From contig WPIO01000037.1 in the NCBI GenBank assembly GCA_009760855.2, positions 3,527,501-3,591,500 of the forward strand: 64,000 nucleotides of DNA. The letters run 5' to 3'. Made by a program: the position numbers and the translations under genes. Positions within the stretch are counted from its first letter, which is position 1. Each line of letters opens with the position of its first letter. The notes beneath the pieces were generated by a model. The model did no database searches. It was not told the origin of the DNA and saw only the letters and a program-made list of their open reading frames with translations. Origin of the DNA: Cristatella mucedo (taxonomy: Eukaryota > Bryozoa > Phylactolaemata > Cristatellidae). Positions 47,900 through 59,747 of this stretch are shown one piece after another.

Positions 47900-50560
47900 T
47901 TAATGGTTCGACAAATTACCGCAATCCACCTCAATCTACTCTAATTAGGCTAACAACGACCAAACGTAAGCGTTGCAAAGCTCAAATTTTGCTCTGATAT
48001 TGTAGTACACGTTCGAATTGATATGTCCGCCAAATTTCATGTTGCTTCGCGCACGCGCACTTATGCAAATGAGATTTGACGCCGGACGCCTGTACCTAAA
48101 TCCACCGTAATCCACCACAATCCTTTCTAGTTCCCGTCAAATCCACCACAAAGCAGCTAAGAACAGCCCAAAAAGTTTGGAATATCACACAACGCTACAT
48201 ACATTTAAAATGTAACCAGAAAATTCCGCGCGATTCTGCTCACGCGTTCTCACGAAGTCCACTGAAATAAGATTGCAGTGGCCCAGGCCAATATCGCAAC
48301 CCACCGCAATCCACTGCATTCCACCATGCAACGAAAGAAATCCTGATCGAAAAGCTCCTTTTTTGATTGCATGTGACAGGATACTGTGCGAAAAAAAATT
48401 TCACTTGCATTGGCGCGGCCGTTTTCGTGCAAAGCGCTGCAATCGACTGCAGTAGCCCTGGCCAATACCGCAATCCACTTCAATCTACCGAATCTACAGC
48501 ATAATAAATTGACATACATTGCGCCGAGCTCCATTTTATTGCACATTAAAGTGCACAGTGCTATGTGCACAACCACGTAAAATTTATAAAAAAAAAAACT
48601 GTGCAACCTCGCACTGTGGCAATGGGCGGCAATCGCCTGAAATGACCTGGAAAACTACCGAAATCCACTCTATTCCACTGCAAATCATCCTTAAATCGCC
48701 ATCGCAAAGCTTTAATTGACATTGCATATAGGACTAGACTCAGTTTAAAGTGCACCCACAAAATGTCGCTCCATTATGCACACGTGTTCTCATGCGATGA
48801 ATTGCAATCGACTGCAACGACCCGGTCCCATACTGCAATCCCCTTTAATCCGCCGAAATCCGCTGCAATCCACCACACAGCAACCAGAAAGCTTAAACTA
48901 GAAGCTCTAGTTATCATTGCAAGCTGATCTACTATTCAGTTATTGTGTACTCGCATAACTTCACTGTAATATCCTCCACCATTCTGCAGCAATACACTGC
49001 AATCGAGTGCAATTGCCTGGGCCAGTACGTCAATGTACCGCAACCCGCCAAAAAACGACCAGAATACGTACACTTTAAGCTCTAATAGTGATTGCACGTT
49101 GCTCTAAATTTTTCTTATTGTGTAATCCCACAATTTCACTACAATCGCCTCAATCATTCGGCAGCAATGCACTGCAATTTACTGCAATAGCCAAGCAAAT
49201 ACCTCAATTTACTGTAATCTGATGCAAAATGCCCTGAAATCGCTTTCCCAATGCTCCCATTTTTAATGCATATTACAAAGCACACTGGTCAAAGTCAACC
49301 GCATCATTTTAAGAAATTGTGCTCACAGAATCTTGGGCAATGCACGGCAATCTACGGCAACGGCTCGGCTCGAAGCAGCAATCCACTACAATTATTGACA
49401 AGTCGACACTAAATTGGCTGCACGAAGTGCTGATTGTCATCGCATTTCACGTTTCTTTGTGCTAAATGTAAAATCGTAGGACTTTCAAGCTATTTTGTAC
49501 GTTAATTGTCAACAATGCACGGCAATCGACAGCAATGGCAGGGACCAATACCGAAATTTGTGGCAAATCGACGAGAAATCGGCTGCACCAAGCTCCAATT
49601 CTCATTCCACGTAACATCTCCCTGCTCGAGCATAATACTTTCAACCCTTTCAACCAGCTCTCACCGATTAATCTTGGGCAATGCATGGCAATCGACGGCG
49701 ATGGCACGGGCAAATACGGCAATCCATTATGGTCCATCACGAATCACTGGAAAGTGACTGGGCCAAGATCAAGTATATCTTACCTGTCATAGCCCACTGT
49801 GTTGAAAGTGCAATCAAATCCTTTCCACCAATCACGCACGTACAATCGCGAGCAATCAACGGCAATCGACAGCATTGTCCTTGGCCAATACCCCAATTCC
49901 CAGCAAAGTGAAGAGAAATTGGCAGCGCGGAAGTCTCAATTGTCATTACATATAACATTCCGCTGCGTCCAAAGTTAAACCGTGGAATTTTCAAGATGCT
50001 TTGTTTGTTAACTTTAAGGAATGCACGGCAATCAACAGCAATGGTAGGGGTCGATAGCAAAATCCGTTGAAAATTGACAAGGTTGGCTGCAATAAATTGC
50101 ATCTCTCATTCCATGTAGCATGTACCTGTGTGCGCGCATAATTTTCACCCATTGTGCACGTTCAATCAATGGCAACGCACGGCAATCGACGGCAATGGCC
50201 CGGGGAAGTACGCCAATCCATGAAGGAAGTTACAAATGGACCGACAGTTGCTAAGAGAAGCTCCAACTTTTCTCGCGTATTGCACTGCACTGCATTAAAA
50301 GTGCAGCCTCGTCCTTTTAAACAGTCGACAAAGGCACAATCGAGGGCAATCGACGGCAGTGGCCCGGTCTCTGCAGCAATCTGTGATTATCTGTTACAAT
50401 TACAAACAAAGCTGGTGGGAGAAGATCAAATGTTTCTTGCGTTACAGTGTGCTGTATTAAAAGTGCAACCGCATCCTATCAGCCAATATTGAACGTAAAT
50501 GCGAGGGCATTGCGCGGCAATCGACGGCAACGGTCTGGGAAAATATGGAAATCTATCCGT
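47900..50560. repeat. ~172-bp satellite-like tandem array, about 15-16 degenerate monomers
   Basis: The motif GCAATCGACNGCAATGGCC followed by '..aatacngcaatcca' recurs at about 48270, 48440, 48620, 48800, 48990, 49165, 49337, 49513, 49678, 49850, 50022, 50168, 50340 and 50508, with two weaker units at about 47920 and 48100. Mean spacing is 172 bp (range about 146-190). A second block 'agctcca.tt.tcattgcac' lies at a fixed offset in most units (48350, 48527, 48698, 48900, 49075, 49250, 49425, 49590, 49930, 50097, 50256). Units are strongly diverged from each other. Short open frames across the array are not conserved from unit to unit. Confidence 0.9.
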
Positions 50561-50653
50561 TGTAAGAGTACATACTCAAATCAAGTCGTGAGACCAGGGG
50601 TATGAGTCAAGAAATCGTACCAGGTGAGGGAGACTTTGTGGTTAGCTGGAAAA

Positions 50654-50707
50654 TGTAATGCTCACCTCGCCTGGCCTCCGCGGCGGCCAGGCGAGGTGAG
50701 CATTACA
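50654..50707. other. 54-bp near-perfect palindrome, no loop
   Basis: Arms 50654-50680 and 50681-50707 are reverse complements with a single mismatch (T versus G near the centre). The left arm begins TGTAATGCTCACCTCGCC. It sits inside the hAT relic between the satellite array and the N-terminal fragment. Confidence 0.93.
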
Positions 50708-50904
50708 GTACCAATGAGCGCTAAAACATCAGCGGCAGGGCGAGAAGCTACATGAATTAGTAAAGCTTCAGGCTCGCACATCACATCGCTTTCGTTTGCA
50801 GGAAGCTTGAATCCATCCCGCGAGATTTATATCCATATGCACCTGTTTCTAGTGATAGCTCTAATCGATTTTCCATCAGGAACCAGATTGGCAACAATGC
50901 AGAC

Positions 50905-51141
50905 TCACAGGAAATCGGCATCGGTCTTTCTTGTTCTCTTATCGTGCAGGGGCTCTTCCTTAGATTTAAACCCTCTAGGAAGTTTATCAAAATCAATTCC
51001 ATGTATTTTCAGACGATTCTTCAACATTATCGTGGAGTTTACAGAATATTTGATGACTTTGCTGCATCGTCCTTCACACTGACCTTGCTCTTCTGTAATT
51101 GTATTCTTTCGTTGTGTGGCGAATTCCCAAACTGAACACAT
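50905..51141 (-). pseudogene. hAT transposase N-terminal BED-finger-like fragment
   Basis: From ATG at 51141: MCSVWEFATQRKN, then QCEGRCSKVIKYSVNST and LKNRLKIHGID, ending at a stop at 50905. VW.F, C..C, KVIKYS..ST..L and H.KIHG fit a BED zinc finger, but the spacing CEGRC has one extra residue and a zinc-ligand His is Arg (KNRLK), so it probably no longer binds zinc. Confidence 0.65.
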
Positions 51142-51474
51142 GGCTGAAAAGATCACAGATATTTGTTGATGCCGAAAGGTAAACTAAATTATATTACTTA
51201 ATTTTTTTTAATTGCACTTTATTTTAGTTTTGGGTCAATTTGATAAAATCACCATAACAAATAGCTAACACATTCAAAACAAATTTTAAAAGTTTGTTCT
51301 CCGTTACATATTTTATGTCCATAATGAAAGTTTGAGCTTCAGTTGCTATATCTTTTTGTTTACAAATTTCCGTTAGAAAAAAGTAAAAAAGTTAGAAAGC
51401 TTTATACAGTATTATAATTTTTGGAGAAAAACAGCTGTTTAACTGTCACTGTTAAACAGTTACTAAAAACCCTA

Positions 51475-51668
51475 GCCGCAAACCATGTTTGCATGCTGAC
51501 CTCATGCTCATGTCACCTCTTACCATGTGTTATGCTTGTTTTCATTTAGCATGCTATCACTAATCATTTGATCATGCTTCCTGAGCTGCAAATGTAAAGT
51601 TCATGGAAAGAGATTAAGCTCTCTGATGGCGCTATACAAATGTATCATTATCATCATTACTGTTATCA
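51475..51668 (+). mobile_element. LINE 3' UTR and terminus, right half
   Basis: 'gtgttatgcttg', 'ctatcactaatcatttgatc', 'atgcttcctgagctgcaaat', 'gatggcgctatacaaatgta' and a (TCAT)n/(ATT)-like end. Continues the element broken at 47394. Confidence 0.75.
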
Positions 51669-52635
51669 TTAGCCTCACGTCCACCTCGGTGCGACGATGC
51701 CACGGAAATGCTGAGATGCTATATCGGCCGTGTTTGAGCAGCCCTAGTATTATTAATACCTTATAAATCATAACCTAATTGAGTCAGATATATTGATGAA
51801 CAATATTTCGTTATTTTTACCTTAGGCTTCAAAACAGCGAGTTGTACTCCTTAGCTGGTACTTAACACTGGCATTTCTCAGTATCTGTGATATAGACTGG
51901 CACATGTTTGCCACTTGGACTGCTATATTTAAGTATAGGTATAGGCTTTTTAATGCTGCTGAGCTGTGCTAAATTCGGAATAGATGCATGTACTGAGGCA
52001 TCTGTGATTCATTTACCACACTTCTTGGAGGCGCCAGCTTCATTTTCGTTTTCACTTTCACCTTTCACCTTTGAACGGTACTTGGCAAGCGTCTTTCAGG
52101 GCTAGAATCCGTTATTTGCGCCTTGTTGCGGTAAAGGATTTTAGTTAGGAGCCGCTACAGGACGTTCATAACATTCGGTTTCCTCGCGAGTGACGGATAA
52201 TCGCTGAGAACCCTAAGCACTCATTTGCTCTAGTGTTGTTACACCGTAATTGGCAAGCATTGTACGTAAAAGTGCCTTCAATTGATTGAGTGCCCAATAG
52301 CTTGAAATTACCGCTTTCTCTCTGTCAAGATTGAATGTTCGGACAAATCCACTACTGCATTTGAATTTCCTATAGGGGTGGGGATAACTCTCGAGATTCT
52401 CCCTTAAGGAACAGTGCTTAATGGAACCTGAGTGCATTAAAGATCAGTGATCAGCCGAACAGGATCAGATCGTGAGAAACTGCTTTGATAGCAGCAGGCA
52501 GCGACAACTAAACTAAAATCTTCTGAGAGCCCACAATTTATTATGAGTAATGCTGACATTAGCATGAGCCGATGACGGCAGCACGTATAGATCTAGTACG
52601 TTTTATGTACACGATGTCAAGGGCGATAGGGCGAC
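51669..52635. other. No gene recognised
   Basis: Unique-looking, moderately AT-rich DNA. Open frames of 60-75 codons lack any family or splice support. Confidence 0.4.
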
Positions 52636-53110
52636 CGATGTAGCGTCGGCCTGTGCAACCGGGCGGCGCCTGCAGTCGGTGCAAAACTCTGCAGCCAGGC
52701 TTGTCTGTCGTGAGCGTCGCAGTTGCCAAATCATACCGCCTCTCGCCGATCTGCACTGGCTCCCCCCAGTCAAACAGCGCAGCGACTACAAGGTTTTGTC
52801 GCTCACTTTTAGGTCGCTTCATTCTTTGGCTCCAGCCTACCTATCAGACCTCGTCCTCTACCAGGCCAATCATCGTACCACCCACATTTCTGAATCAAAT
52901 TGTTTACCTATACTTTGTATGAGCTTCAAATCCTTTGGAGACCGTGCATTTAGTTCGTAAGCCCACAAAGCCTGGAACTAAATCCCGACTTTCGTCACGA
53001 AATCTCCTGAATTGACCAAATTTAAAAAGAAACTACAAACGCATGTATTCATCAAAGCATTTAGTGGGTCCATGTGATTCGTCCTTCATGTGCTTATACT
53101 CTTTTGGCTT
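52636..53110 (+). mobile_element. LINE ORF2 C-terminus and 3' UTR fragment
   Basis: LQSVQNSAARLVCRERRSCQ-type text, then IPPLADLHWLP, KVLSLTFRSLHSLAPAYLSDL and SFKSFGDRAFSS, with frameshifts, then 'agtgggtccatgtgattcgt' of the 3' UTR. Lacks the polymerase core. Confidence 0.88.
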
Positions 53111-53211
53111 CGAACTGATTAGACTGAATGCTATGGCTAGTGATTTACACTCGCGCCGCCTCTCTGCGGTTACGATATAGAATAGTCGACGCTAACCTAA
53201 TAGACTTTTCG

Positions 53212-53398
53212 TATTATGGTATTTATGTATGGTATGTATGTATGGTATGTATGTATGGTAAGTATGCATTATGGTAGGTATGTATGGTGTGTATGTATGG
53301 TATGTATGTATGGTATGCATGATATGTATGATATGTATGGTATGTATTGTGTGTATGGTATACATTTATGGTATGTATGTATGGCATGTATTATGGAC
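53212..53398. repeat. (TATG)n-type imperfect repeat
   Basis: GTATGTATG, GTATGATAT and related units over ~185 bp; the Met/Tyr/Val-rich open frame is an artefact. Confidence 0.92.
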
Positions 53399-53803
53399 GC
53401 TCTTTTGTTTCGCTGCCATGCCGTGATACCATTGGAATACCTAAATGTACCAATGCAGTATCTGCGACTCTTGTTAGCTGTGCTCCTGGATGCACCATCC
53501 TCTCAGCTATTTGCCACGAGTCTGAAATTCCATGCACTCGTTGCATGCGTGTGTGAGCACGCGGCAAGAACATTAGTTCAGCGAAGTAGCCACAAAGTTC
53601 TCAGTCATTTCTACTTTTCGCCACGAAGCTCTCTGTGCTCTATTGAGGCTGAGAGGAGGCTCTCGCCGAAGGTAACACTAACTCCTAACTCTTGACCAAG
53701 TAGCTCTCGCGATGACCTGGCGCTACGGCGAGAGCCTAAGCAGACGGCAAACCGAGGCGCGACCGGTTGCCTCACTATCCAATCACGAACCACCCCGGCG
53801 TTG

Positions 53804-53845
53804 CCTCAGAGCTGCACGACCGGCCGCCGTCGTGCAGCTCCGAGG
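53804..53845. other. Hairpin: 17-bp arms, one mismatch, 8-nt loop
   Basis: 53804-53820 pairs with 53829-53845; the inner 12 bp GAGCTGCACGAC are exact. Loop cggccgcc. Confidence 0.85.
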
Positions 53846-54060
53846 TGTTTTGCGATTCATCGCCCGCGACGGATACAGCCGCATGGCCGCCGAACCGGGC
53901 CTCACTGGGTCGGGAGCGAAGTAGGCCAATACACTGTCCTTCAGTAGTACGTACAGCCTCATTCGAATCCGACAGCTAAGCCCCACTTTCCTTAGTCAGC
54001 CTCTACGTCAGAGACTCGCCTCTGTCACCACCATCTGTCAGTCGTGATGGACACCAGGTG

Positions 54061-54105
54061 CAACCAGGCAGCCTGGGGCATGCGTTCTGCCAGGCTGCCT
54101 GGTTG
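54061..54105. other. Hairpin: 16-bp perfect arms, 13-nt loop
   Basis: CAACCAGGCAGCCTGG at 54061-54076 and its exact reverse complement at 54090-54105, 240 bp from the previous hairpin. Confidence 0.88.
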
Positions 54106-54408
54106 AATGTCATCGCAGCCTTCAGCTTGACAAAAAACCTCGTTCATTTTCGTATCGGTACGTGTTCGCCATCGTTTTCACTAGACTTAGTTCAGCGTGA
54201 GAGCTGGCTCAGCTGAGAGGTTGTATGGGCAAGGTCAGGACAAGATTCATCTTAAAAAAACCACTCAGTACGCTGCTGCAAGTTCAAAGTCTCGCACAAT
54301 CAGCTTACTCTCAAGTAGCAAAAACAGGCAGCTAACGTTGAGTTCGGCTTAAGATGCAGCCAGAAACTCATATTTTCAAAGGCATCTTTCGTGATCCTAT
54401 CTCACTTA

Positions 54409-54778
<370 letters not shown>

Positions 54779-54849
54779 CGGTGCTTTTTTTTCTCAAATC
54801 CCTGAAAGCTGCCAAGATCTCAAGCCCGATGGCAGCACAAGCTAGGGAC

Positions 54850-55296
54850 GTCGGCTGACACGTGCACCAATTGAGCTGTTATCCTAGAGCTGGCGGACTC
54901 TGCAGCCAACGTTTGTGCGGCTCAGGACTTGCAAGCGCACAGCGGTCGATGCACAAGTCACAAAGCAGCTCAGTCCACTAAACGCTGCGAAACAATATGA
55001 TCCGCCTACTGCTTCAGATATCATAGTATCGCAAGATGCACTGGGCGTGAACTCCATCTACTCGAGAGGTAGTCAATCTCTCCGTGTAAACTGCTAAACA
55101 GCCAATACAAGCCAAATAGCACCGCCGAGCCGAAGCTCGCCGAAATTCATCACCTGTCAATGGGCCCTTCGTTGCTCTGCTGCGGCATCATCTGACCTTG
55201 TGTGACCTTGCTGCATTGACTCCCACACAAGGCTGCCTTCCTTCTTCATTTTCTTATGAATCTGTGCAGCAAACTACATGACTGATCTTTGCGTTA
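54850..55296. other. No gene recognised
   Basis: A 60-codon open frame at 54915-55097 has no family match. Nothing else visible. Confidence 0.4.
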
Positions 55297-56088
55297 AGGC
55301 AATAATAATAATAATAGTAATAATGCACTTGATAAAGCGCCCTCAGAGAACACAATCTCTTTCTAGGCGCTTTACATTTGCTGCAAAGGGAAATGCAATT
55401 GAATGGTGAGTAAAATCATGCTTGATAAGCAAACAACATGAATAACATGGTTAGGGATGACATGCACAGAGTCAGCATGCAAATGTGGTTAGTGGCAGCA
55501 TGCACAGTGTCAGCATGCATAAGCACATCAAGGACGAATCACAGGGACCCACTAAATGGTGTCCTAAATAGGTGTAGAATTAAGTTCTTTTTAAAATGTG
55601 GTCAAGTCAGGTGATGTTCTGACGCAAGTCGAGAGGGAGTTCCAGGCTTTGGGAGCATACGAACTAAATGCACAGTCTCCAAATGATTTGAGGTTTGTAC
55701 GAGGTATTGGTAGACTGTTGGATTCCTAAAAGCGAGTGGTACGATGCTTGGCCTGATGGGGGAGTAGATCTGAGAGATAGGGTGGAACCAAAGAATGAAA
55801 TGACCTAAAACTGAGCGACAAAACCTTGAAGTCGATCCGTCGCTTGACTGGTAGCCAGTGCAGGTCGGCGAGAAGTGGTGTGATGTGGCAGCTGCCACGC
55901 TCACGACAGACAAGCCTAGCTGCAGAGTTTTGAACCAGCTGCAATCGCCTGATTGCACATGCCGGTAGACCAGTAAGCAGTGAGTTGCAGAAGTCGGGAC
56001 GGGATGTCAGAAATGCATGGACCAGCTTAGACGTGGTATCCTTATCTAAACAAGCCCGAATTTTAGCCATTTTATGTAGGGTTTTAGT
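55297..56088 (-). mobile_element. LINE 3' end, best-preserved copy
   Basis: Minus strand: KIRACLDKDTTSKLVHAFLTS, LDFCNSLL-like FCNSLLTGLPACAIRRL, QLVQNSAARLVCRERGSCH, LLADLHWLPVKRRIDFKVLSL, then a frameshift, NLKSFGD-type text, the 3' UTR and the terminus with (AAT)n at 55297-55318. Truncated at 56088 upstream of the polymerase active site. Confidence 0.92.
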
Positions 56089-56689
56089 AGGAAAATGCTT
56101 CTTATATTAGCATTTATTCTATTGGTTGCCCAGCGATTACTTTGATTCATCAATACCGGCCCATGGGGCATGTAAACAAGCCGATTCGCTATGCTCGCGA
56201 GTAGATTCGTCCTGAACGTCTGCATTCAACAGGAAAACGTCCAACTGACAAGGATAGATTGATACAGAGACACGCAGACACTGGTTTATTAAGCCACAAG
56301 ACTCGCTGAACTGTCGCCGTGTTTACGAGCGCAGCGACGCTCAAAAACTGACTGACAGACGTAAGTGAAAAGTTATGTGCCTGGCTTCAAACTACCGACG
56401 AAAATCTGACAATCTGAGGTTTAAAACCACTCCACCCACTCTAATTGATCCAGACTCTTCTGCTGACGGTCTGCCAGTAGCGACTTGCAGAGGACCTTGC
56501 TAGAGATTCGGTTCTCTTAGAGTGCTCTATAAAGAACTTGGTATTATATGTATAGCTGCATACATTACGTTGTCGCCCATTGTACTAATTGCATGATAGG
56601 CTATCATGTTTCGCTGAATGGTTTGACGAGCCACGAGTAAAAGTGGCGGCCAACGGGCACTAGTGCAAGCGAGCCAACTAACAAAGAAA
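56089..56689. other. No gene recognised
   Basis: Text at 56150-56360 ('cctgaacgtctgcattcaac', 'gacactggtttattaagcca') has no frame I can identify. Confidence 0.35.
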
Positions 56690-56858
56690 CTTAAGGCCAC
56701 GACATCCCTCAAAGTACGACCCAGGTTGTGGGCTTGAGTCCTGCAGCAGGAAATCCTGTATTGCCACGTGCAGGCCGGGTAATAGCCTCTAAGGCTTTTC
56801 TGCCGCCATTAGAGTATTTAAGTAAGGCTCTTAAATCAGCCTACGTTTACCATATCTA
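56690..56858 (+). mobile_element. tRNA-derived SINE, copy 4 (diverged)
   Basis: B-box-like 'ggcttgagtcc', 'tgcagcaggaaatcctgt', 'ctaaggcttttctgccgcca' and the tail 'aaggctcttaaatcagccta', matching copies 3 and 1. Confidence 0.7.
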
Positions 56859-57079
56859 ACTACTACGGTGAGAAGTAGCTCATGAGTTGTCATAAAATCT
56901 CGTGAAACATCGCGTGATTAATGGCAGCATTCGCTGGAATTCGTTGCAGAATTTTGTGAGACATCGTGCCTGCAGCAGCCAAATGGTAGACTCGAATTCC
57001 CACAGTCTCGAGCTCGGGAAGGGAAGGTCTCCAAAGCTCTCGCCTTGATCGTGCGCGGAGACGCTTCTTGATTGTCACA

Positions 57080-57680
57080 CCCACGAGTCACATGTCAGTG
57101 GCTCCCACTATACGTGACTCCCAATGTGTCTCGAATAGACCGACTACCCGAAGCTGCGGAAGCAGAGCGCCCATCTTGCCGGATGTATCTCTCACACTTT
57201 CATCCAACAAGTTTCATCTTTGAGTCCAGATTCAAAAAGCTCAGCGTTGGACTTGATAAGGTCAATGTTTCGGATACGATCGTCGAGGTTTTTCCTGATT
57301 TGGTCGAGTATGGCTTTTTCACCTCGGCAGCGGGTGTGAAATGGAAATCTGAATTATCTGAGTCATCTTCCTCGCTGTCTGACTCGCTGCTCCTTCTGTG
57401 GAGCGTTGCTGATACCTGCCTCTCCGGAGGAGTGGAAACAAGGAGTCCAGGGCAGCAGTGCGTTACTGGGCGAAAGAATGGAGAAATTTATTTTTACATG
57501 ATGGACGATTCTGAGATGTTCTATGCCGATTTGGGGCTTGGAGTGGTTGAACATGCAGAAGTGGCAGTTGCTTTGAGTGCTCAGTCCGTTCCCGTCAAAT
57601 TCTTGGGATGGCAAACATCGTGGCTCTGTCTTTTGTCTATAACAGCCTGTAAGCATACCGGAATGAAAACTATTTAAAAA
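57080..57680. other. Unassigned open region
   Basis: A 201-codon plus-strand frame has no recognised domain. The minus strand has another open stretch at about 57200-57450 with an acidic SESDSEEDDSDNSDF cluster and STKSGKTSTIVSE downstream, ending in a stop near 57200. Neither has a convincing start or splice support. The acidic minus-strand frame looks the more protein-like. Confidence 0.25.
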
Positions 57681-57956
57681 AAATTACATTTCACACTGCA
57701 TCTAATATTGTGCATGATATTCCTTAGAGCGAGCACTGTTTGTTCACCTTCCTTACCTCATTCAGCTCTCATGCAGCGTTCGAGCTTGACATGTCGTGCC
57801 CAGGCCATGACTTGGTTGATCGAACACATGGCCATACATAGTACGTGCTTCACGGGCCTCGCACATCTTGCACAGACGCTTCCTTACCTTCTTCGCTCGT
57901 CGTCGTCGTCGTAGGCACGCGTAACAAAATGCACGCGCAGGGCGCCAGCGATCGAA

Positions 57957-58035
57957 CGGAGCACGGAGCACGGAGCACGGAGCACGGAGCACGGAGCACG
58001 GAGCACGGAGCACGGAGCACGGAGCACGGAGAACG
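57957..58035. repeat. 7-bp minisatellite (GAGCACG)n, about 11 units
   Basis: Near-perfect units; open frames reading LRAPCSV on the complement are artefacts. Confidence 0.95.
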
Positions 58036-58439
58036 GAGCAACTTGGCTCTTCCTCGTTCTCTTATTCTCTCTCTATACATATATACCATACAATGTGTAA
58101 TGTTCTCCAAAAGGTAAATTTACTGCTGCGCTTCTTTGGATACTTTTATCTTTATATCTATCGTGTCAGCTTAATCGTCACTCGTCTGAGTTTCGGAACA
58201 GTGCTGGCTAGGTGTGTGCCAATCTGAGGTCGGCACCGTTCCTAACTGCGCCTAAGCACAAAACCTTATAATTACAAAAAGATTACTGCGATGACCGCAT
58301 AAGAAAAGTACTTTTTTGTTATTTTCTATTTCCTCTTTGTGTACACTGGACAAGAAAAATACGTTATACCTACGCGAAGAAATAATGTATTTGATATCGG
58401 CTACCCAGTGTGTGAAATTAGGAAAGGCAGAGAGATAGC

Positions 58440-58465
58440 ATTAGAGAGAGGGAGAGAGAGAGAGA

Positions 58466-58511
<46 letters not shown>

Positions 58512-58518
58512 GGGGGGA
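58440..58518. repeat. (GA)n microsatellite
   Basis: GA units with GGGA interruptions. Confidence 0.93.
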
Positions 58519-58737
58519 TTGCAAAAAGGAGGAGATAGAAATGTGAGGGATAGAGAGGAAAGGGGAACTTGACATTGAAAAGTCTCGAACCTCCTAGACT
58601 TTGAGATGACGTGGATTATTACTACAGTGAATCGCATGACTCGCTATGCGCATCGAGGAATAGCAGCCTGGCGAGCCAGCACGCGACAGCGACAGCTCGA
58701 GGCACCCACTCTAGCCGGCCCTAGTACAGAGAGGAAG

Positions 58738-58786
<49 letters not shown>
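58738..58786. repeat. (GGC)n trinucleotide repeat
   Basis: About 16 GGC units. Confidence 0.97.
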
Positions 58787-59571
58787 GTGCTGATTGACGA
58801 GCCCCTCGAGCGTCAATTTTCCACGGGCGGGTGAGCTGCAGCCGACGATCGACCGCCGCCGCCACGCATCTTGCCCGCACCTGCTTGATCGAGGAAAGAT
58901 TGGGTTCCGACCGCGCACCCCCCCCTCCCATCTGGCGGCGGCACATCGCAACCACCGCAGAGCGCGCTCTCGTCTTCCTAGGCGTGTGCTGAGCCATTGT
59001 TTCCCGGTGGGTTATCTTAGGGCAGGCGCAGGGTGACCGCGGATGCCGCCGCAGCCGGCGGCGGCGCCGCGCCGGCCGCGCGCCGTGGGTGCCAGAGGGT
59101 TCGCGAAGCGGCATCCGGCGGCGCCGCGCGTGCGCTCAATTGAACCGATTGAAGCGTTAGGAGAAAGCGGAGCCTCGCTCTCAGCCGGGATTCCCGGAAA
59201 ATTCCGCCCCTGCGAACGGACGCGATGTGCTCAAAGTCCGTTCAACTACCACCCCCCTCAAGCGGCAGTTTTGATCGTCAGGCTGTCGAACTTCGAGCTG
59301 GTCGTGATGGTTCGAGAGGGTCGACTGGGCGCTCGGCGATTTTCTAAATACTTCAACGTTGATAAGTGCGTGCCTGACAAGTCTTTTCGAAATGCGGGGA
59401 GAGGTCTCGAGATATTCTTCCGTGACGGAACTACTATGACTCAGCGCAGTGAGTCTCCAGGCAGTGAGCTCGTTCAAGTTCGTAATCTAGGTTCACGTGT
59501 CAAGCTCGTGGTCCATAATTGCGGGCCACTACATCGTTTTGCTGAATGCTCGCACTGCGGAGGAAAAAATA

Positions 59572-59747
59572 TTATCTGATTCAACAGCTTCTTTTGTTTA
59601 GCGGCAGAAGAGCCTTTACGGCTATCACCACCGCTTGCAGTGACAATAAAGCATCACCTACCGCAGAATTCGAAGCCACGACCTCGGGACCTATTTCGTG
59701 AAGAGCAACCATCTTACCTAGCCAGCGTGCCATCGCGGCTCACCAGG
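59572..59747 (-). mobile_element. tRNA-derived SINE, copy 5
   Basis: Read on the minus strand: head with 'ggctaggtaagatggttgct', B-box-like GCTTCGAATTC, body 'tcactgcaagcggtggtgat', tail 'aaaggctcttctgccgct' and 'aaaagaagctgttgaatca'. One of the best-kept copies. Confidence 0.85.

Larger units (their letters stand above)
47395..51474 (-). mobile_element. hAT-like DNA transposon relic carrying an internal satellite array
   Basis: 4080 bp. Ends are imperfect inverted repeats: TAGGGTTTCTGG at 47395 and TAGGGTTTTTAG reading inward from 51474, each followed by a CAACTGTT or AACTGTT motif. Flanks give an 8-bp target duplication with two differences (GCCACTAA at 47387-47394, GCCGCAAA at 51475-51482); 8 bp is the hAT length. 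On the minus strand a BED-finger-like N-terminus (about 51141-50905) and a hATC dimerisation C-terminus (about 47880-47543) are kept. The catalytic core between them is missing and the space holds a ~172-bp tandem array and a 54-bp palindrome. Inserted in a LINE 3' UTR. Not autonomous: at least one stop and no core. Confidence 0.8.

Noticed and set aside
47900-50560. Several 60-120 codon ORFs as a multi-exon gene
   Set aside because: They fall in different frames of consecutive ~172-bp monomers and are not conserved between units.
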